A stretch of DNA of 64,000 bases, taken from NCBI GenBank assembly GCA_004369085.1, contig ML210274.1, positions 23,663-87,662 of the forward strand. Reading direction: 5' to 3'. The stretch is from Coprinopsis marcescibilis (taxonomy: Eukaryota; Basidiomycota; Agaricomycetes; Agaricales; Psathyrellaceae). Each line of letters begins with the position of its first letter. The first letter of the stretch is position 1. The position numbers were made by a program, and so were the translations under genes. The notes under the pieces are model-generated. The model saw only the letters and a program-made list of their open reading frames with translations, ran no database searches and was not told where the DNA came from. This document shows positions 25,253-36,576 of this stretch, piece after piece.

Positions 25253-25610
25253 CTATGTTGTCAAGTCGAGAATCGGCTTCTCTAGCTGCTTTATCGCCTC
25301 CCCGGCGATCGACTTGCGTAACTTGCGCCGTACATCTGCTTTTATCAGTTGGTTGAACAAATTGCGGGTCAGCACTCTGACATCTTTTCCCGAGCTTCGC
25401 GCTTCATTTGTGGTACCGTCCTCCCGGCTAACGATTCGAAAAACTGAGATTATAACGTGAGTAGCAAATGATGACGTACCTGAGATCTTCCGAAACATGA
25501 GTACCCCCAGGCCAGAAACTGAGAACAGACATTACGATGGGTAAGAGTACGTTCATGTCTCGGTACTGGAAGAAGTGAGTTTTCGGGGAATCCTGTGTGG
25601 CCAAATTCAT
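25253..25610 (-). CDS. Small hypothetical protein, two exons, 101 aa
   Basis: Exon 1 (25610-25480) reads MNLATQDSPKTHFFQYRDMN and then a hydrophobic stretch, VLLPIVMSVLSFWPGG. A GTACGT donor and CGTTAG acceptor remove 52 nt and keep phase. Exon 2 (25427-25253) is charged and helical (DVRVLTRNLFNQLIKADVRR, KSIAGEAIKQLEKPI) and stops at 25253. The 306 nt close exactly to 102 codons. Starting at Met19 would give a signal-peptide-like N-terminus. Not recognised; possibly secreted or membrane-anchored. Confidence 0.5.
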
Positions 25611-26340
25611 TGTTCGCTATCGCCATATATATTAGGCGAACGCCAAAGCGGTTACAAGGGTAGATAGATGGTCGTCAATCAGTATCAAGCAATGAGGGCT
25701 ACTTTGTGTGTAGCGATCACAACGGCGGGAAGAGTGTACTTGTGTAGATATTGATCTACAGACGCCCACTTTCGACAATGGATAGGTGAGGTCTTGCAAA
25801 ACTTTCAATAAAAATGGACACCCCAAGACTGTTACCACCGCAGCTGCAGTGTCTATTCGACAGCCCAAGTGGTAAAGAAAGTGCTGAGGATGGCTGCTGC
25901 TGTTACTTTATTAATATAGAGGGATTTTGAGAAGTCAAGTGCACTTCAATACAGTGCTCTGTAGTTCAGTGATAATCAAACCATTACTCTGCCAAACGGT
26001 TGCACAACGTAGCGATAAGAGCGGGATAGAGCATTGACATGCGTCTACAATGTGTGCGGAGTAGAGCAACATGACTGTGAAGCTCAGACCGTAGGGTTAG
26101 CACCGATGTGATATGTTTCTTTTTAATTGTGTTCTATCCCTGTTAAAAATTTCACCCTGTCTAATGAGAGTTACATCTGAAGTTACACTGTACTGCTCCA
26201 AATGGGCGGAATGTTGAGATGGCCCACACAATCGCTGAAGATTTGTAATATGTGTACACCATCATTCTTCAGCATCAGTCCAGGCAGAGTGCCCCCGCGT
26301 GGGGTATAAGTATACGTTTGTCCCATCGCGTATCCTCACA
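25611..26340. other. Intergenic / 5' region of the plus-strand 7TM gene
   Basis: A hydrophobic minus-strand open frame at 25632-25868 is not supported by splice or domain evidence. The N-terminal exon(s) of the 7TM gene may lie near the right edge. Confidence 0.35.
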
Positions 26341-27572
26341 GAAGTGCCTTCTGCACGCACGGAATCGATGCATCCGAGCGCTGTTTCTTCGAAGCCAATG
26401 CTCAGGCCCTACGAGCCTTTGTTCTCATGCTGCTGAGGATGTGTGCAGGTATCGAAGTTTAATTCCCCGTCCGCGATAGCTAAACTAACCATGTATATCA
26501 GGGATGCAGATCTTCATGGTTGTATATGGGCTGGCCATATTCTCAGAGACACCGCGTGGAAGAAGAGTAGGGAGGTCGGCTTACTTAGCCTTTAGTGTCC
26601 TGATAATGTCGCTCTTCTGTACGATGGTCATTGGGACGCTGATACATTTTACAAATCCATTTCTCGGCCTGGGCAGGATGGAACGCGTTTTGTGCTGGTA
26701 ATATCCTCGGATCAAGATATGGTGCACCTGTGCCTACACCGATGCTTGAACTACGCCCTTGTACTGGTATGCGATGTCACTCTTGTGAGCGAGTATCTGA
26801 CGATTCACCGTGGGGAAGCTGACTGTACCATAGCTCCTTCGTTGCTACATCATCTGGAAGGATCAGTCATGGATATGCGCAATTCCTGGAATTACTTATA
26901 TCTCCTCCATCGGTAAGCATACTTTCTGCGATCTCAAGATTGTTCTGCCGCTCATCATAATACGAGTAGTTTTTGCTATCACGCACATTGCCATTCTCCT
27001 CCCCCAGAAACAAGTATTGAATGGACTTGAAGCCGCATGGCTTCTGGCCTCGGTTGTAGGAAACGTCAAGACAGCTGGATTGATATCATTTCGCCTCATT
27101 TTCGCCAACCGTCGGCTCAACGCTGTGCTCTCTGACAGCCGACCGGAGGCAAACGTTTTCACCAAGGTTTCCAACACCTTAATTGAGACTGCACTTCCCG
27201 TTGCTGCAATGGCCGCTCTGTTTCCCAAGGGCATCGAAGAGCAGCAAAAAACAAACATGGACACGCTGGTAAGTGTCTCAAACGCGCTGTACATCATCTC
27301 AGTGGAGAGTTCTGCTAGCTCCTTCGCTATCAGGTTATAAATCTCAGTGCTTGTGATAGGCATTCTCTCCCCAGCTGATCATCTATCGGGTTACCCCGGG
27401 AAGAACCTGGGCCAATTCTTCAGGGAGCTGCGACGAGATCACGAGTCAACTCGTGCATTCTATTCACGGGAATGGACCCATCACTTTTGCACGTCCGTCT
27501 GACAGCGAAGAGCCTGTATCTGTTAATCGAACTCCCTCTCCGAGTCTGCATAGAAGACCACGTAGATACTAA
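26341..27572 (+). CDS. Serpentine 7TM protein of the Agaricomycete hypothetical family (copy A)
   Basis: Multi-pass membrane protein of unknown ligand. The exons identified read NAQALRAFVLMLLRMCA, then (after an intron) GMQIFMVVYGLAIFSE and SAYLAFSVLIMSLFCTMVIG. Next come LLRCYIIWKDQSWICAIPG, the loop-helix motif typical of the family, and then KQVLNGLEAAWLLASVVGNV, NTLIETALPVAAMAALFP, and the C-terminal exon LIIYRVTPGRTWANSSG with a Ser/Pro-rich cytosolic tail, stop at 27572. The minus-strand neighbour has the same motifs in the same order (WRCYILWRDRRW; LAPQLIIYRVMTGRSW), so the two are paralogues placed tail to tail. The first exon and the joints near 26650-26830 are unresolved. Confidence 0.7.
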
Positions 27573-27746
27573 GGCTTAATAGCTTTAAATGCCCTAGCAC
27601 AGACTAACTAGCTCAGGTTTCCAGAACGTGGCCTTATAGTACCTGTCCTTACACCTGCAAGATAATGGTCTGTTCCAGACCTGTCGAATTGAATGTTGTC
27701 TTTGCCAACGGAGACAAGAATACAAGGTAAAGGGATCACAGGACCA

Positions 27747-28898
27747 TTATTTGAAACCCTTCTCGTTATCAAAGACGCTTCTCAGCGTGTTCGCCCAAGA
27801 TCTTCCGGTCATCACCCTATATATAATGAGCTGTGGTGCCAATGCCTGGCCAAGCACACAGAACTGAGTTAGAGTCAAATATGATGATGTTGATGTAGTT
27901 GATATGACTCACAGAAGTCCAAATCCATAAAGGCGTTAAAACATACATAGCGTTGGCAACAGAATCTCGGGGGTTAAGACTCGCGAACCCGGCAGAGACA
28001 ACGACCAAAATACCAAACAGCGTGAAAGGTAATGCTGATTCGATCAACACAACCAGCGCTCGAGTATACGGCGTTGTCTTTTCCGCAGTGTTGGCTGGCT
28101 TGATGGGCAATGCTTGCATATCTTTCTCCATTCCGACCAGTCGAATTGCAATTAGAATAGTCGTCAAAAGGCAGAGTACCGCCACCGAGAGAAAATATGC
28201 AGCCATAAAGTCGTAATTGACTGATACAACTCCCGCGCTGATTGGAGCGACATTCTTCGCGAAGTAGATGAAACCAAGGGCTGCGATGAAATAGGACACA
28301 AGGTACAATCATAAGTGGTTCATTTCCGTTATGGCAAAACAACTCACCAATTGATGCCAGATATATGACGAGCGGGAACAGGACAATCCAGCGTCTGTCT
28401 CTCCACAGGATGTAGCATCTCCAGAGCTTAACATCGTCAGTCGTTCGCCGTGGAAAGGAATAGTCTGGTATACTTACGAGTAGTCCATCTCCAAGTACCT
28501 GAATCAAACCGAGAGCCGTAGTACGGGGAATCCAGGACCAAAGCGGCTTCACCCATATAGATGGTGACCGACCATCAGGGTAGCTCAGAAGCTCAACAAT
28601 CATCACAGTGCTAATCCCATCAAACACCATAACAACGACAGATAAGGCGAGAATCAGGAAAAGGATATAAATGTATATCTTCCGCGCTCTTTGTACCTCC
28701 CGAGGGCTAGATAGATACGCCGAAAGACTCTGAATTGACAGACATATCTGCAGCCCTGGAAAAGACGGATTATAAGTGAAGCTTGTGTATTGCTGTTATA
28801 GACTTACCGAGACCAGCACTCTGCATGAACAATCCAGCAAATGACAGCCGAAGAATCACTCTGTTATCAGAGCCTGTGTGAAGGAAATCGTATGACAT
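27747..28898 (-). CDS. Serpentine 7TM protein of the Agaricomycete hypothetical family (copy B)
   Basis: Paralogue of the convergent gene to its left. The ATG at 28898 gives MSYDFLHTGSDNRVILRLSF and the first helix, then (after an intron) GLQICLSIQSLSAYL and YILFLILALSVVVMVFDGIS. The extracellular-side loop and GLIQVLGDGLL lead to LWRCYILWRDRRWIVLFPLV. Later helices include SVNYDFMAAYFLSVAVLCLL, RALVVLIESALPFTLFGILV and LTPLWIWTSVSHINYI. The last exon reads QALAPQLIIYRVMTGRSWAN and stops at 27747. The LAPQLIIYRV motif closes the final helix in this family. A GPCR-like function is often guessed for such proteins but is not shown. Confidence 0.75.
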
Positions 28899-29672
28899 AG
28901 CGTGCCCAAAGTACCTGTCTATGGGAAAGGGGAAAACCGAAACGCCCATGACCTCTTACGCATTCTTATAAGTAAGCACTCAAAGCGGAGCGTGTATCTG
29001 GGCAGCAGGCAATGTAGAGTGACGGCTTGGTCACTATCATCAGACACGAGCACTGAGCTTCCTCTTGCGCAGGACAGAACACAGGCTTTGACACCCAGCG
29101 CTCATGATGGACGATTCGGGGATCATCTTCATATAAACTGGCGATAGTTCTGAATCAATGACCGTTGTGCATCAAAGGTATAATGAATCACAGCGACGTT
29201 CATCAGACAAGAGACTTGAACTCGTTGTCCATCTTTCGTGTTGGTCACCTAGTGCCTACGCTTCTATGCTGTTTGAGGAATCGTAAGATTGATCGACAGG
29301 GTCCGACTCAGAGGGATGTTCCATACATGTACCATTCATAATGCCGTGAGCTTGTTAGCCCCAATTGCGACCAGGAATTTCGCTGTTATTATGAAGTTAC
29401 GATATTCACGAAATTGCTGAGAGGCATTCAGGACAATTCGGAAGTCCTGTTTGTGTAGCTTATCTGCTTGGTGCTTGAAGACTGCGGGTGAAACAGATTG
29501 AGTCGTTCAACTATGACCTAGGGCATGGGAGACTCTCTTTCATTTAGTCATATGTATGCGATTCCTTCAAGTTCAAGTTCCTGACTCTACCTGGCCGCCC
29601 TTGAGTGTATCTGCCTCATCAAAATATTATATTCAGGTTGCTTCAGCCTTCTCATCTACTGAGTATGCTAAC
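28899..29672. other. Intergenic, no feature seen
   Basis: Upstream region of 7TM copy B. No supported gene or repeat. Confidence 0.35.
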
Positions 29673-30130
29673 TTAGGGTTCGTTCGGATAACACAATACG
29701 GTGGAAATCGAAATTTGAATCCGGCAATATTCCCGCAAAAAGAGAATGAGCTCCGGGATGCCGAACAGCGCAGACGGCATGTTACATACGTGAAAGGCTG
29801 TTCCGCAGCACCGGGGCAGAGATAAGATGGATTGCGTGGGATAAGGGTAGGTATAAACCTCAGCAAATGTATGATCTAACACCTCAAGGACTGATAGGGA
29901 TGTCTAGCAGCTTACTGTAGTCTTTAGGAGCCTGCCTACCCAAGCAGATGTGGTTGTGGGTGATAAGATATAGATTAGATAGATGAACTTACATCGCTTA
30001 CATCATGCTGGCCCATCATCTGGACGTCAAGCCTGTCCAACAGTGTGGTACCCTGTCCCGTCCCGGAGCTCTTTCTCTTTTTGCGAGAATATCGATTTCC
30101 ACCGTATTATGTTATCCGAACGAACCCTTA
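29673..30130. mobile_element. 452-bp MITE with long terminal inverted repeats, Tourist/PIF-Harbinger-like
   Basis: The element runs 29676-30127 and is bordered on both sides by TTA (29673-29675 and 30128-30130). The left end begins GGGTTCGTTCGGATAACA and the right end is its reverse complement. The match extends 36 bp with one mismatch, then continues after a roughly 10-bp gap through CGCAAAAAGAG and GAGCTCCGGGA, so the inverted ends total about 80 bp. There is no transposase-size open frame inside. A 3-bp TTA duplication with non-coding DNA of this length matches Tourist-like MITEs mobilised by PIF-Harbinger transposases. That assignment is inferred from the TSD alone, because no transposase is in the window. 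Confidence 0.8.
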
Positions 30131-31096
30131 CACAGGCAACTCAGTTCAGCGATATATCCATGTAGGTAATTCCACGTGTAGAGTCTGGACTCTCCCGCGA
30201 AGCTAAATATATACTGGGTGTCAGAATGGGTATACCTGTAGTGCTCCTAGTTACTTATCAGCTGTTTCTGGCATCCTGAAACACCAGTTCTTTAACACTT
30301 GTGAGTACAATGAATGCCAATCCGGTTAGCTATAGGCGCTAAACGTCAGCTCACATGGTCCTAGGGTAACATACATTGATTTAACTTCCTCCAAGCGAGG
30401 CGCGTAAGAGGGTGTTGAATGCTGCGGCGTCTGTATCTGCACCGGTCATGATAGGAGATCCAAATCAGCAATAAGTATTGTGCGTACCGTGTGTGGCACA
30501 TCAGTGATACACAGCCACGTTGCAGTTAATTGGCGTGTAACGACGCGTACACGAGTGGAATAGGCGCTCACGGAAGTGTCACATGTATGCGTACCGATCC
30601 CGCAACTATACGATTGCATAACACAACCATGCAGACTGTGTGGAGCTAGAGCGCATGCGGAGAAGCAGGAGACCGTCACCATGTCTGCCGAGTGATAATT
30701 TAGCCCCAAGACGAGATGCTACAACGGTAGCCTTTGAAGTAGATTGTAGACCGACTGTTTCCCAGGGTAGCTCGCTTACGCACAAGTCTGGTATCAACAC
30801 TCATGCCCGTGACCTGATGATGCAGACAAGGGGTTAAAAGACGTCATTAACGCCGTTTCCAAGCGAGTAAAAAGAATCCATTGTAACCTTACGGAGATGT
30901 CTTCTTCACCGCCAGTTTCGCAGCTAATTCCGTCTACTATCCTTGAAACGTCGGATATGTCTTCTCAGACCTTTTCAGAATGATGGGCCATGGTACAAAC
31001 GGTAGAGAGTGAGATCGGTCCGCAACTCTTCTGAATATAAAAGCTAGCAAAATCTGCGGATAAGCTCTCAAAGACGAAACCCCGATCCAAGCAGAC
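30131..31096. other. Intergenic, no supported gene
   Basis: Right flank of the MITE. Open frames around 30446-30837 overlap on both strands without domain or splice support. Confidence 0.35.
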
Positions 31097-31451
31097 ATGT
31101 CCACTCCTAACCGTAAGCAAGCAGCCTCCACGACATTGTTTGCTATTCAACCAGTCATAGACCCTTGCATGTACTACAACAATGCTTGTCAGCAGCTATT
31201 TGGCACGCCCCAGCCTCTCTCCGTGTTCGAGTTGGCAGGCAATGAATGGGGAGCACAGGCCATCATTAACGGTGGTGGGTTATCCTTGGTCACTATGAAC
31301 CTTTATCTCGTCTGACAGTCTCAAAGTCATCATAGGTCAGGGCCAAGGATCCTCTAAGCAGGCTGCCAAGGACTGGGCCGCTTACTGGGCATATTGCTAC
31401 CTCAGAAACAATTATCCCTGGGCCAACCTTCAAGAAATCACCCTCTCTTAA
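31097..31451 (+). CDS. Small hypothetical protein, two exons, 96 aa
   Basis: Exon 1 (31097-31271) starts MSTPNRKQAASTTLFAIQPV and continues ELAGNEWGAQAIING. A 64-nt GT-AG intron keeps phase. Exon 2 (31336-31451) reads QGQGSSKQAAKDWAAYWAYC and then LRNNYPWANLQEITLS, stop at 31451. The total closes to 97 codons, and codon use is more GC-rich at third positions than in the flanks. The aromatic cluster WAAYWAYCYL is distinctive. There is no signal peptide. Family not recognised. Confidence 0.5.
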
Positions 31452-32494
31452 CACGACAGCAGGACCGAGGACTCATACGATGCACCCCCTGTCAAGCTTG
31501 AGTACTCGACAAATATCCCACGACCGTTTCTATAACCGTGATTGAATGTGATGCAGTTCTGTAATTAATTTAAGACATCTTAATATATCTGCTCTACCTG
31601 TCAATGCTTCATCCCGAGATAAATCAGTGGCCGATTCGGTATCAGTTCTGCCTCCTCTGTCTTCATATACCGAGCTCAGCTCCCGATAACTTTCTCGAAC
31701 GCCCAATGATCAAGGCACTTCTACATGCGCCGACGCAACGCTAAGTGGGCGCCTCGCCGAGCAAATATCGACTTCCTCCTATTGAGGTACATACAGATAC
31801 ATTGACTGTACCATCACTGTACCATCAATCCACAAATTTAACCGCCACCGTAAATCCGCTGGCCACACAGCTCGGCCTGAAAGGGATCTCCGCACGCGTG
31901 ATGGGCGCTTATGGGTTTCCCGCATCGTTTACCCTTTATTTGCGCTTGATAGGCTGCCAGCGTGGGTACTCAGAACTAGTCAATTCTACGGAAAACTATC
32001 TTCTGAAATAGAATAAGAGCCACATTTACGAGAGAAACCTGTGACAATATGTGCCGTGACCATCAGAGTGCCCCGAGCCAGACTCCGATGCACTGCGTCC
32101 CGTCGAGCCGGAGAGGAGTTTTATCTGGATAAAAAGATCCTTTGCGCTTAAAGATCATCGTTCAACGAGGAATCTGAACTCGGAGTTGTAACACACAGAG
32201 GAAAATCTTTGTTCTCCAGCGCTCACGAGTCCACTGCCATCATGGCTGTGCATGACTCCGAACACTTGCCTCGACCGGATTCGGAGCTATCACCGAGGCA
32301 ACAGACACGCGAGCTACTGCTCCGTTTTGACCATCCAGGCGGTGTGTGCGGTTTACTCCCTTGCTGTTCCCATCTCCGCACAGTTGTGCAATCATGACAC
32401 CACACCGTACAGGACGATGGTTCTTGTCGAGCGACGACAGGCGGAATTGTCACCCAGACGCAGAACAGCTGCAAAGAGCTGTTGAAGGATAGGA
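31452..32494. other. Intergenic, no firm gene
   Basis: Short open frames at 31745-32011 (no ATG) and 32209-32397 were considered but not supported. The 32209 frame (MAVHDSEHLPRPDSELSPRQ at 32241) might be an upstream exon of the next gene; I could not join it. Confidence 0.3.
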
Positions 32495-33497
32495 ATGCAG
32501 TGGAACAGTACACCGACCGTTACGGCATTGGTGTTCAAACCTCCGCTCCTTATTAATACCCCCGTCAGTTCCACGTCGCTTCCAACGCCTCGGGCACCCC
32601 AGCCGTCATCGCTTCTGCAGCTTCAGGCACTTCATCCGCCCATTACCCAACTCACGAACACGCACACGGCGCCGAGCATTTGTTCACCTTCGCATGGCTC
32701 TTTTCGACACGTATACTCAGCAATCCCACAAGGCTACCAGGACCTCGACACCCTGCAGCACCAGAACTTACGCCGCCAACACACACAGTCGCAACTGCAA
32801 CCCGAGGTCAGAGCAAGTGTCAAAATGGACCATAACAGTCCAGAGACGGCGCTAATCTCCAACATTCTACACGACTTCACACGGGACTGGCTCATGCAAC
32901 TACAATCCGATCGATACCACCTCAGCCACATACCCGGAGGCACTAATGATACACATGCCATCCCCCCTGGCTTCCCCTTTACGTCCACAGAACTCCGCAC
33001 AGTCTTTCACTGGATTCAAATCATCCCACACCCAACCATTTATCACCTCTCGGAAGAGAGACGCATGGCGTACCGCGTCGCGTTGCGATATCACCATGAG
33101 ATGAAAAGTTGGGTCGCATTCTGCGGTGAGTAATCCTTGTACTTTCCACCAACATTCTATCGTCGATTCGTTCGTCAGTTCCACAACTTCCATTTTGAGT
33201 TCTGTAACCGTTTTCAACTGACCAGTTGCCAATTAATGATGTACAGGAAACTTTATACTTGCAGACCTGCGCTTGAGACGGGAGGTTGAGAATGATGATG
33301 ATAATGTCGCTCGGATTACGTCAGATATGGTTTTGAATGGCCTCGCGATGTCCGTTATTCGACGAATGCCATTGATCTTGGTGGTTACATTCCGCGTGCG
33401 GATTGAGCCCTTGCGAGACCCGGCCAATGTAGAGGTCGTGGAGCTGAGGCAGGAGGACGATACACTTTTACAGACATTGGGTTATCACTATATCTAG
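32495..33497 (+). CDS. Hypothetical protein, two exons, about 290 aa
   Basis: Exon 1 (32495 to about 33124) has a Pro/Ser/Gln-rich, probably disordered N-terminus. It continues into a more ordered part (SPETALISNILHDFTRDWLM, FPFTSTELRTVFHWIQIIPH, EERRMAYRVALRYHHEMKSW). A GTGAGT donor and a TGTACAG acceptor near 33246 join in phase to NFILADLRLRREVENDDDN, RITSDMVLNGLAMSVIRRMP and LILVVTFRVRIEPL, stop at 33497. An internal ATG at 32825 (MDHNSPETAL) is an alternative start that would remove the disordered part. I do not recognise a domain. Confidence 0.55.
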
Positions 33498-33990
33498 AAA
33501 TGATGGTTTTACGCGCCGTTGTGTACGAGGTTCAGTCTCTTCAACGTGCATTCATGTCTAGAGTTTTAGATCAAATACCCGATAGACACACCCTTTACTG
33601 TATCATAGAAACGTGTATAGTTTATAAAAACGTAGATTGCTTCAAGGAGTGTGATTTATGGTGTGTAACTTCCGACCAAAATGAAAACATACGTAAACAG
33701 CAAGTTATTAGCGCCCAAGGATTGGGCTATATGAAGATAATGGAGCATAGAGATAGAACAAAGGCAAAAGAACGTGGTTCGGTCCCGAAGAACCCGATGG
33801 ACGGAAAACATGGCATGGACATGTGATGGACGGGAGTATATGAGGAGGCATCTCGCCTCAGAACGTACGCGCCAAATAAAAATGGCATCACTTAATGGTA
33901 CCACGAGTTGAACACAAAGGAAATAGGGGTTAGTTGGAACGTCCACGTCCCACGAGCGAGAAACAAAGGTGAAAAAAACCAAACAAATAC
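33498..33990. other. Convergent intergenic region
   Basis: Likely 3' UTRs of two convergent genes. Open frames on both strands have no support. Confidence 0.35.
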
Positions 33991-35316
33991 TCAATGCTCT
34001 CGATGCTTGTGCTGGGTGATAGAATCCTGAATACGTCGAACCCCCTTCAATATCCGCCTCCACCAAGGTTGTTCCACCGATTTAACCCCATTCTTCCGAT
34101 TTGACTCTGCCTTTGTCGTAGTGTTCGACAAAGGATGCCCCTCCCCACCTCTATCATCGTGGTGAATAACGGTAGCAGGTGGGGAACCCCGCGGTGTTTC
34201 AGGCTGTGAGTATATGGAAGGCGTCTCTCGGCCACTAGCAGAGGAGGGTAGCAACCCCAACTTGAAAAGGTTCATCGACCCCCCTGCTCCATTCGGGATG
34301 TTGATTCCGAGACCCAAATCAAGCGCCTGATGGATCCCGAGGTGACTTTCCAACCCGTTGTGAAGCTCCTCAATCTGATCGGGAGTCATCATTGGAAAAT
34401 CTACGGGAGGGACGGGGAGCCCTTCATCTTTCGGTTCCGGGTTTGCAGATGGCCCAGCCTCGATGGGTGTCTGAGGCGAGGTGGAATCGGATAGAGAAGA
34501 TGCGGACGGTGTCTTGTCCTTGTTTGTGGAGCCAAGGACGGTTTTCATAATGGAATCCCAATCGTCCGATTGATCTGTACCGAGGTTGATTGGGCCAAGG
34601 GCTGGTGGAGGTTCGGAAGCTGTGATTGACGCTTCGTCTTCATCGTGTTGCGAAGAGATCGAAGTTGTGAGGGCAGGCAGGTAGTTCCATTCCGGGGATA
34701 AGGACCGTTTCGATGGGCGTACATGGGAGTCAAGAGATGCGGGGCGGATGGCAGAGAACAGGAGACCGTCCTCGGCTACGGTATCGTCCTCTTCGGTTAT
34801 GAAACCACCCCACTGGCGGTTCCTTTGACGGTCGATGGGAGTTCCTCGTCCTGTGTACTTTGTGATACCGGGCCATGAACCTCGAGACCCCGAGGGCATG
34901 GTCATCGAGGAGAGTTGAGGAGTCGAAAGCTTCTTTGACGATTTCATTAAAGGTGAGATAGCTTGAGAAGCAAACGACCTGGTTCGCGAAATTGGGCGGT
35001 GGGCTTCGGGTGGTGGAGAGGGAGGTGGGGAAGGTGACGCAGGAGGTAAGTGGGAGGTGGAGGGGACCGGCGAGGAGGGTGCGGATAAGCACGTCAAGTC
35101 AAGTTCGAAGTCCATGAACCCTTCAAACGTGGTTGCCTCGAAGTGCTTCGTGGAACTAGAGGCTCCCCGAGGTCGAATAGTCGAATGGTCATCGCTTCCT
35201 TCTTCCCGTGAAGCTGTAGCTTTGGCCTGTGCCTCCACAGCTACCAAAGCATCGTGAATATCTTCTGGACGGTAGAGTAAAGACCTGCCACACATCGTAA
35301 TTGGGCAAGAGGACAT
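33991..35316 (-). CDS. Ser/Pro-rich, largely disordered protein, about 440 aa
   Basis: A single long open frame with strong coding bias. An N-terminal segment (SLLYRPEDIHDALVAVEAQA) is followed by proline runs (SPSPPPSPPPEAHRP) and basic Ser/Pro-rich linkers. An acidic conserved-looking core contains QSDDWDSIMKTVLG and DFPMMTPDQIEELHNGLESH. The C-terminus is basic (QPWWRRILKGVRRIQDSITQ) and could be an amphipathic membrane-binding helix. There may be a short 5' intron (about 35284-35340, GTACGT donor and GGCAG acceptor) that would replace the first residues with an upstream exon ending FVHGSM. No clear ATG was found for that version. Function unknown. Confidence 0.65.
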   Translation of the reverse strand: MSSCPITMCGRSLLYRPEDIHDALVAVEAQAKATASREEGSDDHSTIRPRGASSSTKHFEATTFEGFMDFELDLTCLSAPSSPVPSTSHLPPASPSPPPSPPPEAHRPISRTRSFASQAISPLMKSSKKLSTPQLSSMTMPSGSRGSWPGITKYTGRGTPIDRQRNRQWGGFITEEDDTVAEDGLLFSAIRPASLDSHVRPSKRSLSPEWNYLPALTTSISSQHDEDEASITASEPPPALGPINLGTDQSDDWDSIMKTVLGSTNKDKTPSASSLSDSTSPQTPIEAGPSANPEPKDEGLPVPPVDFPMMTPDQIEELHNGLESHLGIHQALDLGLGINIPNGAGGSMNLFKLGLLPSSASGRETPSIYSQPETPRGSPPATVIHHDDRGGEGHPLSNTTTKAESNRKNGVKSVEQPWWRRILKGVRRIQDSITQHKHREH

Positions 35317-35528
35317 CGGAGGCGGGGAGACTTCACGTACATGCTTCCGTGAACGAATGCTTCGTTTGAATGGTCTTTTTCCGTGAAAGGAGGGAGATAA
35401 TTCCAGTCACGGAAAGAAAGGGAAAGCAGGGATTTGGCAGGAGGTAGAGGCGGATAGATGGGTGGGAGGGAAGCAAAAGAAGGGCCTCGAAAGCAGCTGG
35501 AGGCGATTGGGTTCAAAAATGGACCCAC

Positions 35529-36576
35529 GGAGACTTCGGTGTACTTAATAAGACCTACTGTTCTGGAAACGCGTTGAGGTGCCCGGGAATTACGTTCGAA
35601 TAGTGGTCTCTTAGCGGCGGAAAGCTTTGAACAGCTTTTGAGTTTAATAGAAGGCTGCTTGAGCTTGGAGCAACGAGGTCACGATCCTGATGACGTGGTC
35701 AGCTGCGCGACAATCCAGTAATGATTTCTATTCGGGAAGTATTGAGAAGCAAGCTAATGAGAATCAAAAACAGCACTCCTCACCACGTTGTGTTCGTGCA
35801 GTAGAAAGTGTTGGCGTCGATCGACGTGGTAGAGGAACCGGTCATGCGTTACATGGCAGAGATTCCCCTACATCAATCCAAGAAGACAAGTTAAAGGATA
35901 CTTCAAAGACCCGACGCTCAAGCAGCGTCGATGGCTTGGTTTGAGTATAACCTCATAGGCAAGTCGAGCGCGCAATGGGCGACTCAAATTAATCAAAATC
36001 TGTATACATCTTGACTTCTCGATCGAAGCAGAGTTATAGGCCTGAAAACTGTCGGCCGAAGTGCGCCTTAATCAGCGCTGTTGAAGACCGCCTACAGCCT
36101 CACCTCAATGTCCTGGAATCCTTGACTTGATACGTATAAATCTGGAAGCACTCGGAGATTCGATGCTCAAGGCAGCTCTGAGCTCAGCTCGAGGCAAAAG
36201 GTTATTTTCAAATTGGAAAGAGAAAAGACAATTTGCAGATGCATATCGCCGGGCTTTGCATATGTTAGGATGCAAAGATGTCGCCTCCCGAATCCATGCT
36301 TCAACGAGCTTCAATTGAATTCAACGTTCCTGTGCAGGAGTCCGGAGACTCCAACTGTGCAATATGACCTCAAGATTTCAGCTCCATCCCTGTTGAACCA
36401 GTCCTCCGTCATAGGTCTCACAAGTGGTCGGTGACCGTGTGTCTGTCATCCCAGGTCTGGTTCAGAGTCCCAGCAACGGTTATAAGAAACAGAAGCATTG
36501 TAGTAAGCCTGTTCGCCCCACATCCGCCACTTTCAAGGCGTTCATCTTTCAAAAGCCCACCGTCCTATTAATTAAC
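35529..36576. other. Intergenic, no supported gene
   Basis: A 63-codon plus-strand frame at 36127-36318 overlaps an equally long minus-strand frame. Neither has support. Confidence 0.35.

Noticed and set aside
26341..28898. 7TM pair as pheromone receptors (Ste3-like)
   Set aside because: Helix motifs (RCYI-W, LIIYRV) are those of the large uncharacterised agaric 7TM family, not the Ste3 pattern.
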